A stretch of DNA of 64,000 bases from Halobacillus sp. Nhm2S1 (GCF_019599545.1 NZ_JAIEZV010000001.1:620001-684000), one strand, 5' to 3'. Shown: positions 24,137 through 33,558, counted from the stretch's first letter. Translations and numbers: made by a program. Notes: generated by a model not told the origin, from the letters alone.

Positions 24137-25630
24137 CTATACTGACAGCTGATGCTCTGAAAGGATGACCGCCAACCGGTCTTCGATCTCGTCTACATCT
24201 TCTGATAAGAAATGATTGAACACCATCGCAAAAATGAGCGGTTCCCTGTCTTTTGTGGTTACATACCCGGAAAGGGAGGAAACACCACTCAGCGTCCCTG
24301 TTTTCGCCCTGACATTTCCTTCCGCACTGGTTCCCTGCATCCTTTGGCGCAACGTGCCGCCGACAAACCTTCTCTCATTCCCAGCCACAGGCAGCGACCG
24401 TCGGAATTCAGGGAACCATTCTTTCTCTTGAACCTGAAATAGCAATTGGGAGATTTCATGAGCAGGAATGAAATTTGTCGCTGACATCCCCGATCCATCA
24501 TTCAGCTGTATCGTATCCATGTTCACTCCTAAACAGCGCATTTTCGCTCCGATAACTTCCAATCCTTTTTCCCAGCTTCCTTCATCGTGAACGACCTTGC
24601 CCATCTCCTTCACTAATACTTCCGCATGCCCGTTGTTGCTCAGCTTCATAAAGGGAAGAAACAATTCTTTCAAAGGCATGGACGAATGCTCATACAAGCG
24701 AGTCGCCCGTTCTGGCGTTTCAGCGAATGTAGTGCGTGATCCTTTTACCCGTACACCCTGTTTTACTAACGACTGGTGAAAGAGTTCAGTCACGAGCCCT
24801 GTCGGTTCAAAAACCGCAACCCACGATTTAGAAACAGGATCACCGACCTCCAAGGTCCCCTCGACCAGGATCTTATTGGTCCCGTGCTCCCTCTCCACCT
24901 TTAATTCATCTTCTGTTTTGGCCTTTCCAGTCTTTGTCCTATTCAAAATGGCTACATATTCGTTATCCGGGGTCACTTTGATCGATGCTGGTTGTCCCTC
25001 TTTTTTTCCAGGTGTGACACGGATTAATACGGTCCCTGCATCATAATCCTGATCCGGAGACACCGTCAAGGCAGACACTTGCGATGCGTAGTACTCACTT
25101 TCCTGCGACCATAGAATCCCAGGAGACAAGCGGATCTTGTCATACCACGAATCATCCGCTATGACATCTCCTGTCACTTCTTTGATGCCCTTCTCCCGTA
25201 AAGAAACCGCCATCGCATCCAAGTCTTCTACTGTCAGGGTTGGATCTCCTTTTCCCTTCAAATATAGGTTTCCTTCCAGCGTGCCGTCATCGATCCCCCC
25301 GTCCGTCCACAATTCAGTTGTAAATGTGTACTCGGATCCAAGCGTCTCCAATGCGGCAGCTCCTGTAAACAATTTTGTGTTCGAAGCAGGCGTCAACCTT
25401 AGGTGGGCATTCTTTTCATAAACCACCTCTCCGGAGTACGCGTGGCGTATGCTCACCCCAGCCACCGCCCCGTGTAGAGCCTCATCTTCTAATAAACGAT
25501 CCATTTTTTCTTTCAATGCCGTCTCCCCTTCCGAGACCTCCTTTTCTTCTTGCGTCGTTGGATGTAAAACCAACATCCTAACAAGGGGAAGAAAAGGGAT
25601 GACAAGCTGCATTCTCTTTGGTGTCGACAT
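24137..25630 (-). CDS. PBP4-type D-alanyl-D-alanine carboxypeptidase/endopeptidase
   Basis: Class C low-molecular-weight penicillin-binding protein, about 497 residues, trimming or cross-link-cleaving peptidoglycan outside the membrane. The active-site triad is clear: SNTK (SxxK) in TPASNTKLFTGAA, SNN (SxN) in KLSNNGHAE, and KTG in RAKTGTLSGV. The large insertion between SxxK and SxN is typical of the PBP4/DacC family. The frame opens 44 codons earlier, but that extension is hydrophilic. ATG 25630 gives a short hydrophobic export signal (LVIPFLPLVRMLVL), although its GGAGG is 13 nt away, so the start is uncertain. Confidence 0.88.
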   Translation of the reverse strand: MSTPKRMQLVIPFLPLVRMLVLHPTTQEEKEVSEGETALKEKMDRLLEDEALHGAVAGVSIRHAYSGEVVYEKNAHLRLTPASNTKLFTGAAALETLGSEYTFTTELWTDGGIDDGTLEGNLYLKGKGDPTLTVEDLDAMAVSLREKGIKEVTGDVIADDSWYDKIRLSPGILWSQESEYYASQVSALTVSPDQDYDAGTVLIRVTPGKKEGQPASIKVTPDNEYVAILNRTKTGKAKTEDELKVEREHGTNKILVEGTLEVGDPVSKSWVAVFEPTGLVTELFHQSLVKQGVRVKGSRTTFAETPERATRLYEHSSMPLKELFLPFMKLSNNGHAEVLVKEMGKVVHDEGSWEKGLEVIGAKMRCLGVNMDTIQLNDGSGMSATNFIPAHEISQLLFQVQEKEWFPEFRRSLPVAGNERRFVGGTLRQRMQGTSAEGNVRAKTGTLSGVSSLSGYVTTKDREPLIFAMVFNHFLSEDVDEIEDRLAVILSEHQLSV

Positions 25631-25945
25631 CTCTATGTACAGGCCTCCTGAAATCTTGCCTACGTTCATCGTAGCAGAGCAGACAGATTTTGTAACTTCC
25701 TCTCTGTTCCTATCCTGCCACTTCTTCAAGGTATATAGGACTGTTTTCACGGCTGTTTTCATATGCTATCCTCTTCCTGAAGCTTTTTTGAAAAACTGAT
25801 GCCCCACAGAAACTGCCTACTTATCATAGATGTCTAACGCATGCATACGTGCAAATTCTCCTTCATTCCCTTCATGGATCAAGCATATGGTTATCCATAT
25901 GCCCCCATTATTGATAGAGTACCTTTAGAAGGAAGAGGTGTAGAA

Positions 25946-26680
25946 ATGAAGCTGAAAATCACCCTGGCCGTCGCTGTTACCGTTGCAGCACTGCTATGGT
26001 TTTTAAATGAAGACAAAGAAAAAAGCTCACAAAAAGCTGAAGACGACTGTTCCGGAGATCGGTTCTGTTCGTTTGAAGAGCTGACTGCGGTCTACGAAGA
26101 AGGAAAAGACTGGGTCATTGCCACAAGTACAGAAGGGAACCAGCAATGGCTTGTCAGCGCGATCCATGGCGGTGGGATTGAAGAAACGACCTCGACGCTT
26201 GCAGAAGCGATTGCAGGAGATGATTACCCCTATTACGCATTCAAAGGAAGGTTGGCATCCAATAATTTCAGAAACTTACATATCACTTCAACAAACTTTG
26301 ATGAGCCTCAAGCCCTTGAAATGGTCGCAAAAGCCAATCATCACATTTCCATTCACGGAGCAGGCGGTGATGAGCCTAAAACACTGATTGGCGGTCGGGA
26401 TCAAGAGTTGATGGGTATTGTAAAGCATCATTTAGAAGAAGAAGGTTTTGCCGTCGAAGAAGCTCCTGAACACCTGGACGGCGATCACCCCGACAACTAT
26501 GTCAACAAAACGAAGACAAAGAAAGGGGTGCAGCTTGAGATTACCCGGGCCCAAAGAAAGGCGTTTTTTAAAAACGGGGACATCCGTTATTCATCAAGGA
26601 AGGATGCTGCAAATAAGACCGAAGCGTTTACATCTTATGTAGAAGCCATTCAGAAAGCAATGAAAGAATATCGAGACTAG
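25946..26680 (+). CDS. poly-gamma-glutamate hydrolase family protein
   Basis: A 244-residue exported or membrane-anchored protein (N-terminal helix LAVAVTVAALLWFL). The catalytic domain resembles phage PghP/YndL zinc hydrolases that degrade poly-gamma-glutamate: a first metal motif in SAIHGGGIE, a second in HHISIHGAGGD, and a later LEITRAQRKAFF segment. Bacillus copies often come from prophages, but no other phage gene is near. ATG 25946 follows AAGAGGTG; the frame upstream is open but unsupported. Predicted to act on capsule-like gamma-PGA outside the cell. Confidence 0.85.
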   Translation: MKLKITLAVAVTVAALLWFLNEDKEKSSQKAEDDCSGDRFCSFEELTAVYEEGKDWVIATSTEGNQQWLVSAIHGGGIEETTSTLAEAIAGDDYPYYAFKGRLASNNFRNLHITSTNFDEPQALEMVAKANHHISIHGAGGDEPKTLIGGRDQELMGIVKHHLEEEGFAVEEAPEHLDGDHPDNYVNKTKTKKGVQLEITRAQRKAFFKNGDIRYSSRKDAANKTEAFTSYVEAIQKAMKEYRD

Positions 26681-26685
26681 CAAAC

Positions 26686-26716
26686 GTAACGCTCCACCAG
26701 GTGTGGAGCGTTTTAA
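26686..26716. terminator. terminator after PGA hydrolase gene
   Basis: ACGCTCCAC pairs with GTGGAGCGT around CAGGT, followed by TTT; placed between convergent genes. Confidence 0.7.
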
Positions 26717-26738
26717 CTGCTAAGACTTACACAACCAT

Positions 26739-27383
26739 TCACCCTTTTATCCAATCAAATTCACCATTCTCAATCACTTGTAAAAGGGTGTTCTCTCCCT
26801 CGATTTTATATTCACCGCCCACACCTTCTCCATCCATACGCCCCCAAATACGGACGGCATCCTTACCGACTACGATTTGAATCTCGTCTTCGTAAGATCC
26901 TCCTTCCAGCCAGATCGAATAAAGGTGCGTGGATAAGCCCTCATCCGAGGTCACGAGAGTCATATCCGAAGGGATCTGCAGCAAGCTTTTCATCTCTTCG
27001 GGACTTTCCAAAGTGACGGATTTGAATGGTTTCCCCATCTCACTGTAAATCTGGATTTCCGTGATCATTTGTCCTGAGCTTATGTGATTCGGGAGGGCTT
27101 CGCCGAATGTGGTCGTTGTTGGTTTGTTGATCAAATAGAACACAACAGGTGTAGCCAGAAGAAAAGCAAGCATCAATCCGATCACCAGTCCTGTCTTTCT
27201 CCTGAAGAGCAAGGATAAAAAGGCGAAAACGGCTGCTCCTATGATGCTTATGAGTACGAACACATTTCCAATGTTCACATCATCCTTAAAGTAGGCCCCT
27301 GTCGCCCCCACGGCAATCAGTGTCACGGCGGCCATGATGGGGAGAACAATCAGCGCTGTCTTGCGTAAGCGTTCGTCTACCAA
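26739..27383 (-). CDS. membrane protein of unknown function (~214 aa)
   Basis: Three N-terminal transmembrane helices (IVLPIMAAVTLIAVGATGAYF, VFVLISIIGAAVFAFLSLLF, GLVIGLMLAFLLATPVVFYL) precede a ~120-residue extracytoplasmic or cytoplasmic globular domain of alternating strands. GGAGGG sits 6 nt before TTG 27383, so the start is probably TTG; the open frame to 27506 lacks a ribosome site. No family recognised. Confidence 0.65.
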   Translation of the reverse strand: MVDERLRKTALIVLPIMAAVTLIAVGATGAYFKDDVNIGNVFVLISIIGAAVFAFLSLLFRRKTGLVIGLMLAFLLATPVVFYLINKPTTTTFGEALPNHISSGQMITEIQIYSEMGKPFKSVTLESPEEMKSLLQIPSDMTLVTSDEGLSTHLYSIWLEGGSYEDEIQIVVGKDAVRIWGRMDGEGVGGEYKIEGENTLLQVIENGEFDWIKG

Positions 27384-27616
27384 GAAAATCCCTCCATTCT
27401 CCATACCTTTTACAATTCCATCTCCGGCTTCAAAAAGATAGAGAGGATTGCTTCCCCACCTTTTCCGAAAGTCGAACTTCCAATCCAAACATTTAAAAAT
27501 GAGCACAAGAAATTAAAAAGAAGCTTCCATTTCCTAAAAAGCCTCTTTGAATGGAAATTCCTATGATGATCAAGTCATTTAACCGTGACAAGAAAGGTCA
27601 CAGGGTGTTCTTTCGC

Positions 27617-27694
27617 TTATTTCTTATTCTTTTTAAACCCACCGATAGCCAGGAAAACGATGAAGAACAAAATGATCCATGAACCGATACCCAT
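27617..27694 (-). CDS. 25-residue single-helix membrane peptide
   Basis: Too short for ordinary gene calling, but it has a good GGGAGGGA site 6 nt before the ATG at 27694. It encodes MGIGSW followed by one hydrophobic helix (IILFFIVFLAIGG) and a lysine-rich end (FKKNKK). Size and layout resemble the tiny membrane proteins common in Bacillaceae spores and membranes, without a clear family match. Confidence 0.6.
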   Translation of the reverse strand: MGIGSWIILFFIVFLAIGGFKKNKK

Positions 27695-27817
27695 CTATTC
27701 TCCCTCCCTAAAAGTTTCATTGACTTCTTTACGTGCCAGAACGATAAAAGTTTCATGATCCAGGCTGTGCTCTTATTCCTTTCTATTCATCGGCAGGTGA
27801 TTCCCTCCGAGAAGTCA

Positions 27818-28267
27818 TCAATAGAAGGAACCTTCCAGGATTTCTTTGATTCCCCCCAAATGCTGGATGAGGGATAACCCGGAGAAAAAAACGTAAAAAC
27901 AGCTGAGGACAAGCACTTTCCCGAGTGGTTTCCCTTTAAGGACATCCATCCCCACCCAGAAAATCGCTACTATAATGGCCGTGAAAAAAAGGTGGTACTC
28001 CATCGCTTGAGACTCAATACGATCGACGAGCGCTTTCGCTCTCCATTCATCCCCTTCAGGCGGTTGATAAGTGACCCTCTTTTCTTCAACCCCCCACGCA
28101 TTCATAGACTGTACAACGACTGCATTCCCCTCTTTTTCCAACACATCATAACCGAGCGGGGAATACCCAAAAGGATAAGCGAGGAAATAGGATAGAAGAA
28201 ATGCGGCCAGAAGAAACGCGATGTATAGAAGGATGCGTCTGGCTTTATTTAGCAACTCTTCATTCAT
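27818..28267 (-). CDS. membrane protein of unknown function (149 aa)
   Basis: One N-terminal helix (ILLYIAFLLAAFLLSYFLAYPF), an exposed ~60-residue domain (residues 38-90) and two C-terminal helices. AAGGAGG lies 7 nt before ATG 28267. No recognised domain. Confidence 0.65.
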   Translation of the reverse strand: MNEELLNKARRILLYIAFLLAAFLLSYFLAYPFGYSPLGYDVLEKEGNAVVVQSMNAWGVEEKRVTYQPPEGDEWRAKALVDRIESQAMEYHLFFTAIIVAIFWVGMDVLKGKPLGKVLVLSCFYVFFSGLSLIQHLGGIKEILEGSFY

Positions 28268-28549
28268 GATCATGCCTCCTTATGCCATCCAGACTAAAAC
28301 CTTCCCCTCCCATACGAGTTCATCCTTAAAATGGTTTCACCCTATGTTCCATTCACCCCTTGAATGAACATCCCTTTTCATTCCAAGCTTAACGTTGTTT
28401 CAGTATGTAACTCTTCTCCGAACCATCAAGATTCAAAATTTTATTACCACTGTATGCAGATCGTACCTTTAAAGACTGCCAACCCTTTCCTAAAGTCTTT
28501 CACATGATTCCTACAGCACCTACTCATACTAACTTCAGGAGGAGTCAGG

Positions 28550-29455
28550 ATGAAAATTGCCATTCTTTCACTATGCTTATTAATCAGTACCCCGTTCATT
28601 CAGGAACAGCATGCATCGATCACTCATGACGGTGAAAAGTTAATGACCGTTAACCGTGAGGATTTCAAGGATGACATGTTAGGAAAGCCCTTTATCGATA
28701 CAAAAAAAACCGCGCAGTTGATTGCCGCACTGGAAACTGAAATCAACCGCGAACCAGTACCCGCATCAATTGGAGAAGCTGAGGAAATCATCCCCGGTAA
28801 ACCAGGAGCCAAGGTCGATCAAAGAAAGTTCACTGAAGAATTTTATCGCTATTTAAATAGTAACGGACCCGCGGTCATCCAAACCCCCACCCTCCCCGTT
28901 CACCCGAGAGTGGATAGTGAATTGCTAGCGACCATCCGCACGAAACAGATCGGCCAATACGTCACTTATTTTAATAAAAACAATCACGAACGCGCCCACA
29001 ATATCCGTCTGGCTGCAGAAGCATTGGACAGTCATGTCGTCTTTCCCGGAGAGGTTTTCTCTTTTAATCAGGTGGTTGGGAAAAGGACAGTGGAAAAGGG
29101 ATATAAGAAAGCTCCGGTCATCGTCAAAGGAGAAGTGACAGAAGGGATCGGTGGAGGTATCTGTCAGCTATCTTCCACATTGTTCAACTCGGTAGACAAA
29201 GCCGGTGTGAAGATTTTAGAACGCTATTCGCACAGCAAGCGTGTCCCTTATGTACCGGAAGGGCGTGATGCGACAGTGAGCTGGTACGGTCCTGATTTCA
29301 CATTCCAAAACCCGTACAACCAGCCTTTATTGATTCGTTCGAAGGTGTATGGCGGACAGATGATTGTAAAAGTCTATTCTTCTGATGTGATCAATACGGA
29401 ACCAAAGGAAGTTCCTGATGCAAGCAAGCAACTTCCGGAAGAGATGGTGCAATGA
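28550..29455 (+). CDS. VanW family protein
   Basis: A 301-residue secreted protein with a signal peptide (IAILSLCLLISTPFIQEQHA). The C-terminal half is a VanW domain: HNIRLAAEALDSHVVFPGEVFSFN, GKRTVEKGYKKAPVI, the GIGGGICQLSSTLFN core and the closing DATVSWYGPDFTFQNP. VanW domains are found in vancomycin-resistance clusters and in many Bacillus cell-envelope proteins (YoaR-like), with no proven activity. The N-terminal part may be a peptidoglycan-facing stalk. Monocistronic with a terminator. Confidence 0.88.
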   Translation: MKIAILSLCLLISTPFIQEQHASITHDGEKLMTVNREDFKDDMLGKPFIDTKKTAQLIAALETEINREPVPASIGEAEEIIPGKPGAKVDQRKFTEEFYRYLNSNGPAVIQTPTLPVHPRVDSELLATIRTKQIGQYVTYFNKNNHERAHNIRLAAEALDSHVVFPGEVFSFNQVVGKRTVEKGYKKAPVIVKGEVTEGIGGGICQLSSTLFNSVDKAGVKILERYSHSKRVPYVPEGRDATVSWYGPDFTFQNPYNQPLLIRSKVYGGQMIVKVYSSDVINTEPKEVPDASKQLPEEMVQ

Positions 29456-29460
29456 ATACA

Positions 29461-29505
29461 AAAAAAGCCTGTGCCCCTTGAAATGACAGGAGATACAGGC
29501 TTTTC
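29461..29505. terminator. terminator between VanW and DUF4256 genes
   Basis: AAGCCTGT pairs with ACAGGCTT around a loop that itself contains CCTTG..CAGG; T/A runs on both sides. Confidence 0.7.
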
Positions 29506-29513
29506 ATATGAAA

Positions 29514-30095
29514 TCACACCAAGAGGGATCCCCGGAACCCTCTAGCCTTATAATAAGACTCAGCTCCATTGTGATACAAGAAGACGTGATCGAAGCGGCG
29601 ATCACAAAAAAGCGCCCCGCCAAGTTCTCTAATCTTCGCAGGAGTATGAACCCAGCTTGATGTTTTCAAATCAAATTCTCCAAGCTCTTGCAGGGCGCGA
29701 TACTGTTGTTCGGTCAAAATTTCGATTCCTATTGAAGTAGCCAGATCCACCGCACTCGTTTCAGGCTTATATTTTTTTCTCGACTCCAGGGCAGCACGAT
29801 CATAACACACGCTTCTGCGGCCTTTAGGACTTTCCTTTGAACAATCATAAAAGATGTAGGCGTCCTTCTCTTGATCGTAACCGACAACATCTGGTTCGCC
29901 GCCTGTTCTTTCCATTTCGTATAGAGACCACAATTTTTCAGGCTGTTCCTCAAGTTTGGCCCGGACTTGGTTCCATTCCAGCTCCTCATGACGATTCCTA
30001 TACTTCTCGAAACGTGCTTCTAATACTTGAAGCAGTTCTTCTTTTTCTTCTTGTGAAAGTTGCGATTTTTGACTGATACTCGTGTCCTTTGTCAT
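29514..30095 (-). CDS. DUF4256 domain-containing protein
   Basis: A 193-residue soluble protein. Conserved DUF4256 blocks are recognisable: RFEKYRNRHEELEWNQV, TGGEPDVVGYDQEKDAYIFYDCSKESPKGRRS, EILTEQQYRALQELGEFDLKTSSWV and RFDHVFLYHNGAESYYKARGFRG. The family is widespread in bacteria with unknown function. GGGGAGGAAGG precedes the ATG. Confidence 0.85.
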   Translation of the reverse strand: MTKDTSISQKSQLSQEEKEELLQVLEARFEKYRNRHEELEWNQVRAKLEEQPEKLWSLYEMERTGGEPDVVGYDQEKDAYIFYDCSKESPKGRRSVCYDRAALESRKKYKPETSAVDLATSIGIEILTEQQYRALQELGEFDLKTSSWVHTPAKIRELGGALFCDRRFDHVFLYHNGAESYYKARGFRGSLLV

Positions 30096-30209
30096 CTTCC
30101 TTCCTCCCCAATGGTTGATATCTTCTATCTTACTATAAAGAACTTATTTAAGCTCAAGAGTGTCCTGGGTTATGTGAGAGGACACACGCGTTTTGTGTAC
30201 GCTGAAACC

Positions 30210-30256
30210 AAAAAAATCTGCCTCAGACTTTATCAAGTCAGGGCAGATCTTTTTCT
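30210..30256 (-). terminator. purine permease terminator
   Basis: GATCTGCCCTGAC and GTCTGAGGCAGAT pair around a 7-8 nt loop, followed by seven T on the minus strand, just downstream of the permease stop. Confidence 0.75.
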
Positions 30257-30276
30257 CCAGCAGTATTCATGAATAT

Positions 30277-31569
30277 TTATAGGAATACAAAGTACATAAT
30301 GAACAGGCCACCAAGCGTGTACATAATCGGATGAACCTGCTTCCAATCTCTTTTCGCAATCATAGCAAATGGATAAAGAATAAACCCAAGCGCAATACCT
30401 GTCGCGACACTGAACGTGAGCGGCATCATGATGATCGTGACAAACGCCGGCACGACGATTTCAAATCGGCTCCAGTCGATCTCTTTCACTTCTGTCGCCA
30501 TCAGAGCACCAACGATGATCAGCGCAGGGGCCGTCACTTCCGGTGTGATGACACCGAGGACAGGAGAGAAGAACAAAGCGATAAAGAAACAAATCGAGAT
30601 AACCACGCTTGTAAATCCTGTGCGGCCACCGACAGCAACACCTGCGGATGATTCGACGAAGGAAGCCGTTGTCGATGTCCCGAAGATGGCCCCCGCTACT
30701 CCGGACGTGGAGTCAGCTAAAAGAGCACGGCCTGCGTTTGGAATTTTGTTGTCTTTCATAATTCCCGCCTGGCTGGCTACGGCAATAAGCGCGCCTGCCG
30801 TATCAAAAAACGCGACAAACAAGAAGGTGAAAATAACCGCTAAGACTTCCGGTCTGAAGATATCCCCTAAATGCTGAAATACTACGCCGAAGGTTGGCTC
30901 AAGGCTTGGAATTTCTCCCACGACCGATTTAGGTACATCCACCAATCCAACAATCATGCCGATGATGCTGGTAATGACAATCCCGTAGAAAATCCCTCCA
31001 CGAATACCACGCACAAGCATCATTAGTGTAACGATAAAGCCGAACGCGGCAAGGGCCGTTGTCGGTGAGGTCAATTGCCCAATGGATACGAACGTCTCTT
31101 CGCTCCCAACCACGATGCCGGCATTTTTTAAACCGATGAACGCAATGAAAAAGCCGATGCCTCCTGCAATCGCATGCTTCAAGTCCTTCGGAATCACATT
31201 GATGATCTTCTCCCGGATCTTAAGCAGACTGAGGATCATAAAGATGATTCCAGCGATAAAGACGCCGGTCAAAGCCACCTGCCATTCAATCCCCATCCCG
31301 ATGACTACAGAAAAGGTGAAGAATGAGTTCAGTCCCATACTGGGTGCGATCCCTACAGGAAAGTTAGCAAGAAGCCCGATTAACAGCGATCCGACAATGG
31401 CGGATAAAGCCGTAGCCGTAAAAAGTGCCCCTTTATCCATCCCCGCCTGACTCAGAATGATCGGATTGACGACTAATATATAAGCCATAGAAAGAAACGT
31501 CGTAATCCCCGCGAGCGTTTCTTTTTGAAAGTTCGTTTCACGTTCTTTGAATTGAAAAAAGTTTCTCAT
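30277..31569 (-). CDS. pbuG: NCS2 (AzgA-type) guanine/hypoxanthine permease
   Basis: A 430-residue purine:H+ symporter of the PbuG/PbuO (AzgA) group with about 14 hydrophobic segments. Signatures include FFQFKERETNFQKETLAGITTFLSMAYI at the start, GMGLNSFF-like substrate-site sequence (PSMGLNSFF) and FFDTAGALIAVASQAG. ATG 31569 follows GGAGGGG; the open frame upstream crosses the terminator and is not coding. A guanine-type riboswitch and an attenuator hairpin lie between promoter and start, so expression should fall when guanine or hypoxanthine is available. Confidence 0.92.
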   Translation of the reverse strand: MRNFFQFKERETNFQKETLAGITTFLSMAYILVVNPIILSQAGMDKGALFTATALSAIVGSLLIGLLANFPVGIAPSMGLNSFFTFSVVIGMGIEWQVALTGVFIAGIIFMILSLLKIREKIINVIPKDLKHAIAGGIGFFIAFIGLKNAGIVVGSEETFVSIGQLTSPTTALAAFGFIVTLMMLVRGIRGGIFYGIVITSIIGMIVGLVDVPKSVVGEIPSLEPTFGVVFQHLGDIFRPEVLAVIFTFLFVAFFDTAGALIAVASQAGIMKDNKIPNAGRALLADSTSGVAGAIFGTSTTASFVESSAGVAVGGRTGFTSVVISICFFIALFFSPVLGVITPEVTAPALIIVGALMATEVKEIDWSRFEIVVPAFVTIIMMPLTFSVATGIALGFILYPFAMIAKRDWKQVHPIMYTLGGLFIMYFVFL

Positions 31570-31591
31570 GATGTCCCCTCCTAACAAAAAC

Positions 31592-31623
31592 AAAAAAAGC
31601 ACCGGCCATCTACCGGTGCTTAT
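31592..31623 (-). terminator. riboswitch-controlled attenuator
   Basis: AAGCACCGG and CCGGTGCTT pair around a 7-nt loop, followed by seven T, 22 bp before the permease start. It should form when purine is bound. Confidence 0.85.
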
Positions 31624-31653
31624 ACATAAGGAAAGGAACATAGACGTTCCATC

Positions 31654-31721
31654 CCTTGTAGACGAGCTATTTCCGGTAGCTGGTAGAAACGTTCAGGCCG
31701 TATTCCTGAACTTATACAAGG
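31654..31721 (-). ncRNA. purine riboswitch aptamer (guanine type)
   Basis: Reading the minus strand: P1 CTTGTA pairs with TACAAG; J1/2 TATAA; P2 GTTCAGG/CCTGAAC with loop AATACGG; J2/3 GTTTCTACC; P3 AGCTA/TAGCT with loop CCGGAAA; J3/1 CGTCTAC. Two positions in loops L2 and L3 fit the loop-loop kissing pattern. The discriminating base (position 74 by xpt numbering) is C, so it should bind guanine or hypoxanthine. The preceding base is U where most members have A. A TATAAT -10 lies at 31736-31741. Confidence 0.9.
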
Positions 31722-31965
31722 TGCTGCTGTTTTGAATTATAGGGAGAATCATAACAATTCAATAGTCGGGGGTCAATGGATATGGAAAATGTCCGGGAAT
31801 TCACTTTTTTCTGATTTCTAATCCGAATTTCCGCATGACTTTTCCCATTCATGAAAGAGCTTGTCCAAATTTCCTGCAAGAGTGAGCCGTACACACAAGG
31901 CCTAGGTCTAACTGCTCAACCACCGGATGAATTCACGAGTATTAATTCCCTTCACTATCTTGTTG

Positions 31966-31996
31966 AAAAGCGGTGACTGCCCCAGGCAGGCACCGC
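31966..31996 (-). terminator. hairpin at end of TOMM cluster
   Basis: GCGGTG.CTGCC pairs with GGCAG.CACCGC, with TTTT on the minus strand, just after the dehydrogenase stop. A short T-run makes it a moderate terminator. Confidence 0.6.
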
Positions 31997-32001
31997 GATG
32001 A

Positions 32002-33540
32002 TCAGGTATGCAAACTTCCAAGCAGACAGCTCTTCGGGTGGTAACGGCCTAGAGGGATTTGAATAAGTGTCGTTTCTCCGCACCCTTCCAACTGATAGAT
32101 CCGATCACAAGCCTTCGCATCATACCCAAGCAGCGGATGCCCGTTCATACCAAGGGCACTGGCTGTTAACAGCAGTCTTTGAAGGAGCATGCCCGCTTCC
32201 ATCTGCTGAATCCGGTACCCCCTGTACCCGAACACTTTTTTATAGTGAGTCCGTTCTCCAGCAATATGAAGGCAGATCGGTACTTGATGGAGATTGACGT
32301 TATCGAGCTTCATCGCTTTCTGCAAGGGAAGGCGGAAATCCCCTTGATCGACTTCAATCAATGAATGAGTTTGAGCGTCATAGCGGTAGGCGCCGTCAGG
32401 CAATCCTTCCATTCCATGAAAACATCCATAAATCGTCATGGAAGAGCGGTGTTCTTTCTCATAAAGGTCAGTAGAATATGGTTGGACTGTCCCTTTTAAA
32501 AGCAGAGCAAGCTGCTTCAAAGAAATCTTTTGGTTGATAAAATCCAGTTCTGGTGAATGCCGCTTCCGGCAGGCTTCAGCCAGATCGTAGTCCGGGGGTT
32601 CAACATCCGGTAGCGGCTGGGCAGGCTCCGTATGGCGGACGTCTTCTTTGCCTGTGAGTAGACGAAATTGTTGAGGAGAATCAAACATGGACTGTTGATT
32701 GATTTCTTGGATGTACGGAAAATCCAGCACGTTTATGGAACGCTGGTAGTGACGGGTCTCGACTGCGGGAATGTCTCCGCTCCATTCTGAAAGAGGCATC
32801 TCCTCTCTTATGAATTCTCTATCAGCGAAAGGAACGATGGCGTAAGTGGTCTCCTCCCCCTCATCAACCCCCAGCAGATGATTGATCCGACGGTCAAGGA
32901 ATTGAAAATGAACGTTAGTAGAAAATCCAGCACGGGCGCTGACTTCCTGCCACTGTCCGAGAAGCGCTCCCGCATCCAGGCCTTGAAGGCGATAGGAGAA
33001 ATGATTGTATTTAAAAAAGTTCTTCCAAAACATCGTCGTTACGAATAAAATCCCCTGCGCATCAGTTCCATCCCAGCGATTTCCAAGAGCTCTCCTCAAA
33101 TAAGAATCCACATTCCCTTTTCTGATCAAAAGCAGACGGTGGTGAGCGGCATCGTAATGGTAGATGCCTTCTGGGACATCTTCCATTTTCAGATAGATAT
33201 AAAGTTCACTCGGATACAACCCGCCGCCCGAAGGTACGAAACGACGGAACGCCTGCATGGTCTCGGCGCCCAAACCGTCCGTACCCGGGTTTGCGGTTTC
33301 GCTGTACCGGGTCTGCCCGTACGTGTACCAAAGTAAATGACCGAGTCTTTTAAGCCCCGTTGTAGAGGCCAATGACTCTTCATTGATTGAAAATGGGAGG
33401 TCACAGTCGAGCGGGACTTCCTGTAGATGCTGGTAGAGTTTATAGGGAAGCGGCGCATCATCCCACGCGGGCTCCCAATCCGCAGGAATCACCCGCTCAC
33501 TCTGAAATTGCAAGTGGTATAAGAACCGGTCAAGATCCAT
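32002..33540 (-). CDS. SagB-type TOMM dehydrogenase (two nitroreductase-like halves)
   Basis: A 512-residue FMN oxidoreductase that oxidises thiazolines and oxazolines to azoles in TOMM biosynthesis. It has a tandem layout: residues about 60-250 (RFVPSGGGLYPSELYIYL, GIYHYDAAHHRLLLI, YRLQGLDAGALLGQW) and about 320-510 (GCFHGMEGLPDGAYRYDAQTH, RIQQMEAGMLLQRLLLTASALG, GYDAKACDRIYQL). In each half the G-x-YPSExYxx-like and QxxEAGxxxQ elements place FMN. It is the last gene of the cluster, 15-18 bp after the cyclodehydratase. ATG 33540 is preceded by AGGAGG; the GTG just upstream is closer to it. Confidence 0.9.
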   Translation of the reverse strand: MDLDRFLYHLQFQSERVIPADWEPAWDDAPLPYKLYQHLQEVPLDCDLPFSINEESLASTTGLKRLGHLLWYTYGQTRYSETANPGTDGLGAETMQAFRRFVPSGGGLYPSELYIYLKMEDVPEGIYHYDAAHHRLLLIRKGNVDSYLRRALGNRWDGTDAQGILFVTTMFWKNFFKYNHFSYRLQGLDAGALLGQWQEVSARAGFSTNVHFQFLDRRINHLLGVDEGEETTYAIVPFADREFIREEMPLSEWSGDIPAVETRHYQRSINVLDFPYIQEINQQSMFDSPQQFRLLTGKEDVRHTEPAQPLPDVEPPDYDLAEACRKRHSPELDFINQKISLKQLALLLKGTVQPYSTDLYEKEHRSSMTIYGCFHGMEGLPDGAYRYDAQTHSLIEVDQGDFRLPLQKAMKLDNVNLHQVPICLHIAGERTHYKKVFGYRGYRIQQMEAGMLLQRLLLTASALGMNGHPLLGYDAKACDRIYQLEGCGETTLIQIPLGRYHPKSCLLGSLHT

Positions 33541-33558
33541 CACACGCCTCCTTTGCCA

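Noticed and set aside
28268-28549. Regulatory RNA in the gap before the VanW gene
   Set aside because: No conserved aptamer pattern or terminator hairpin seen.
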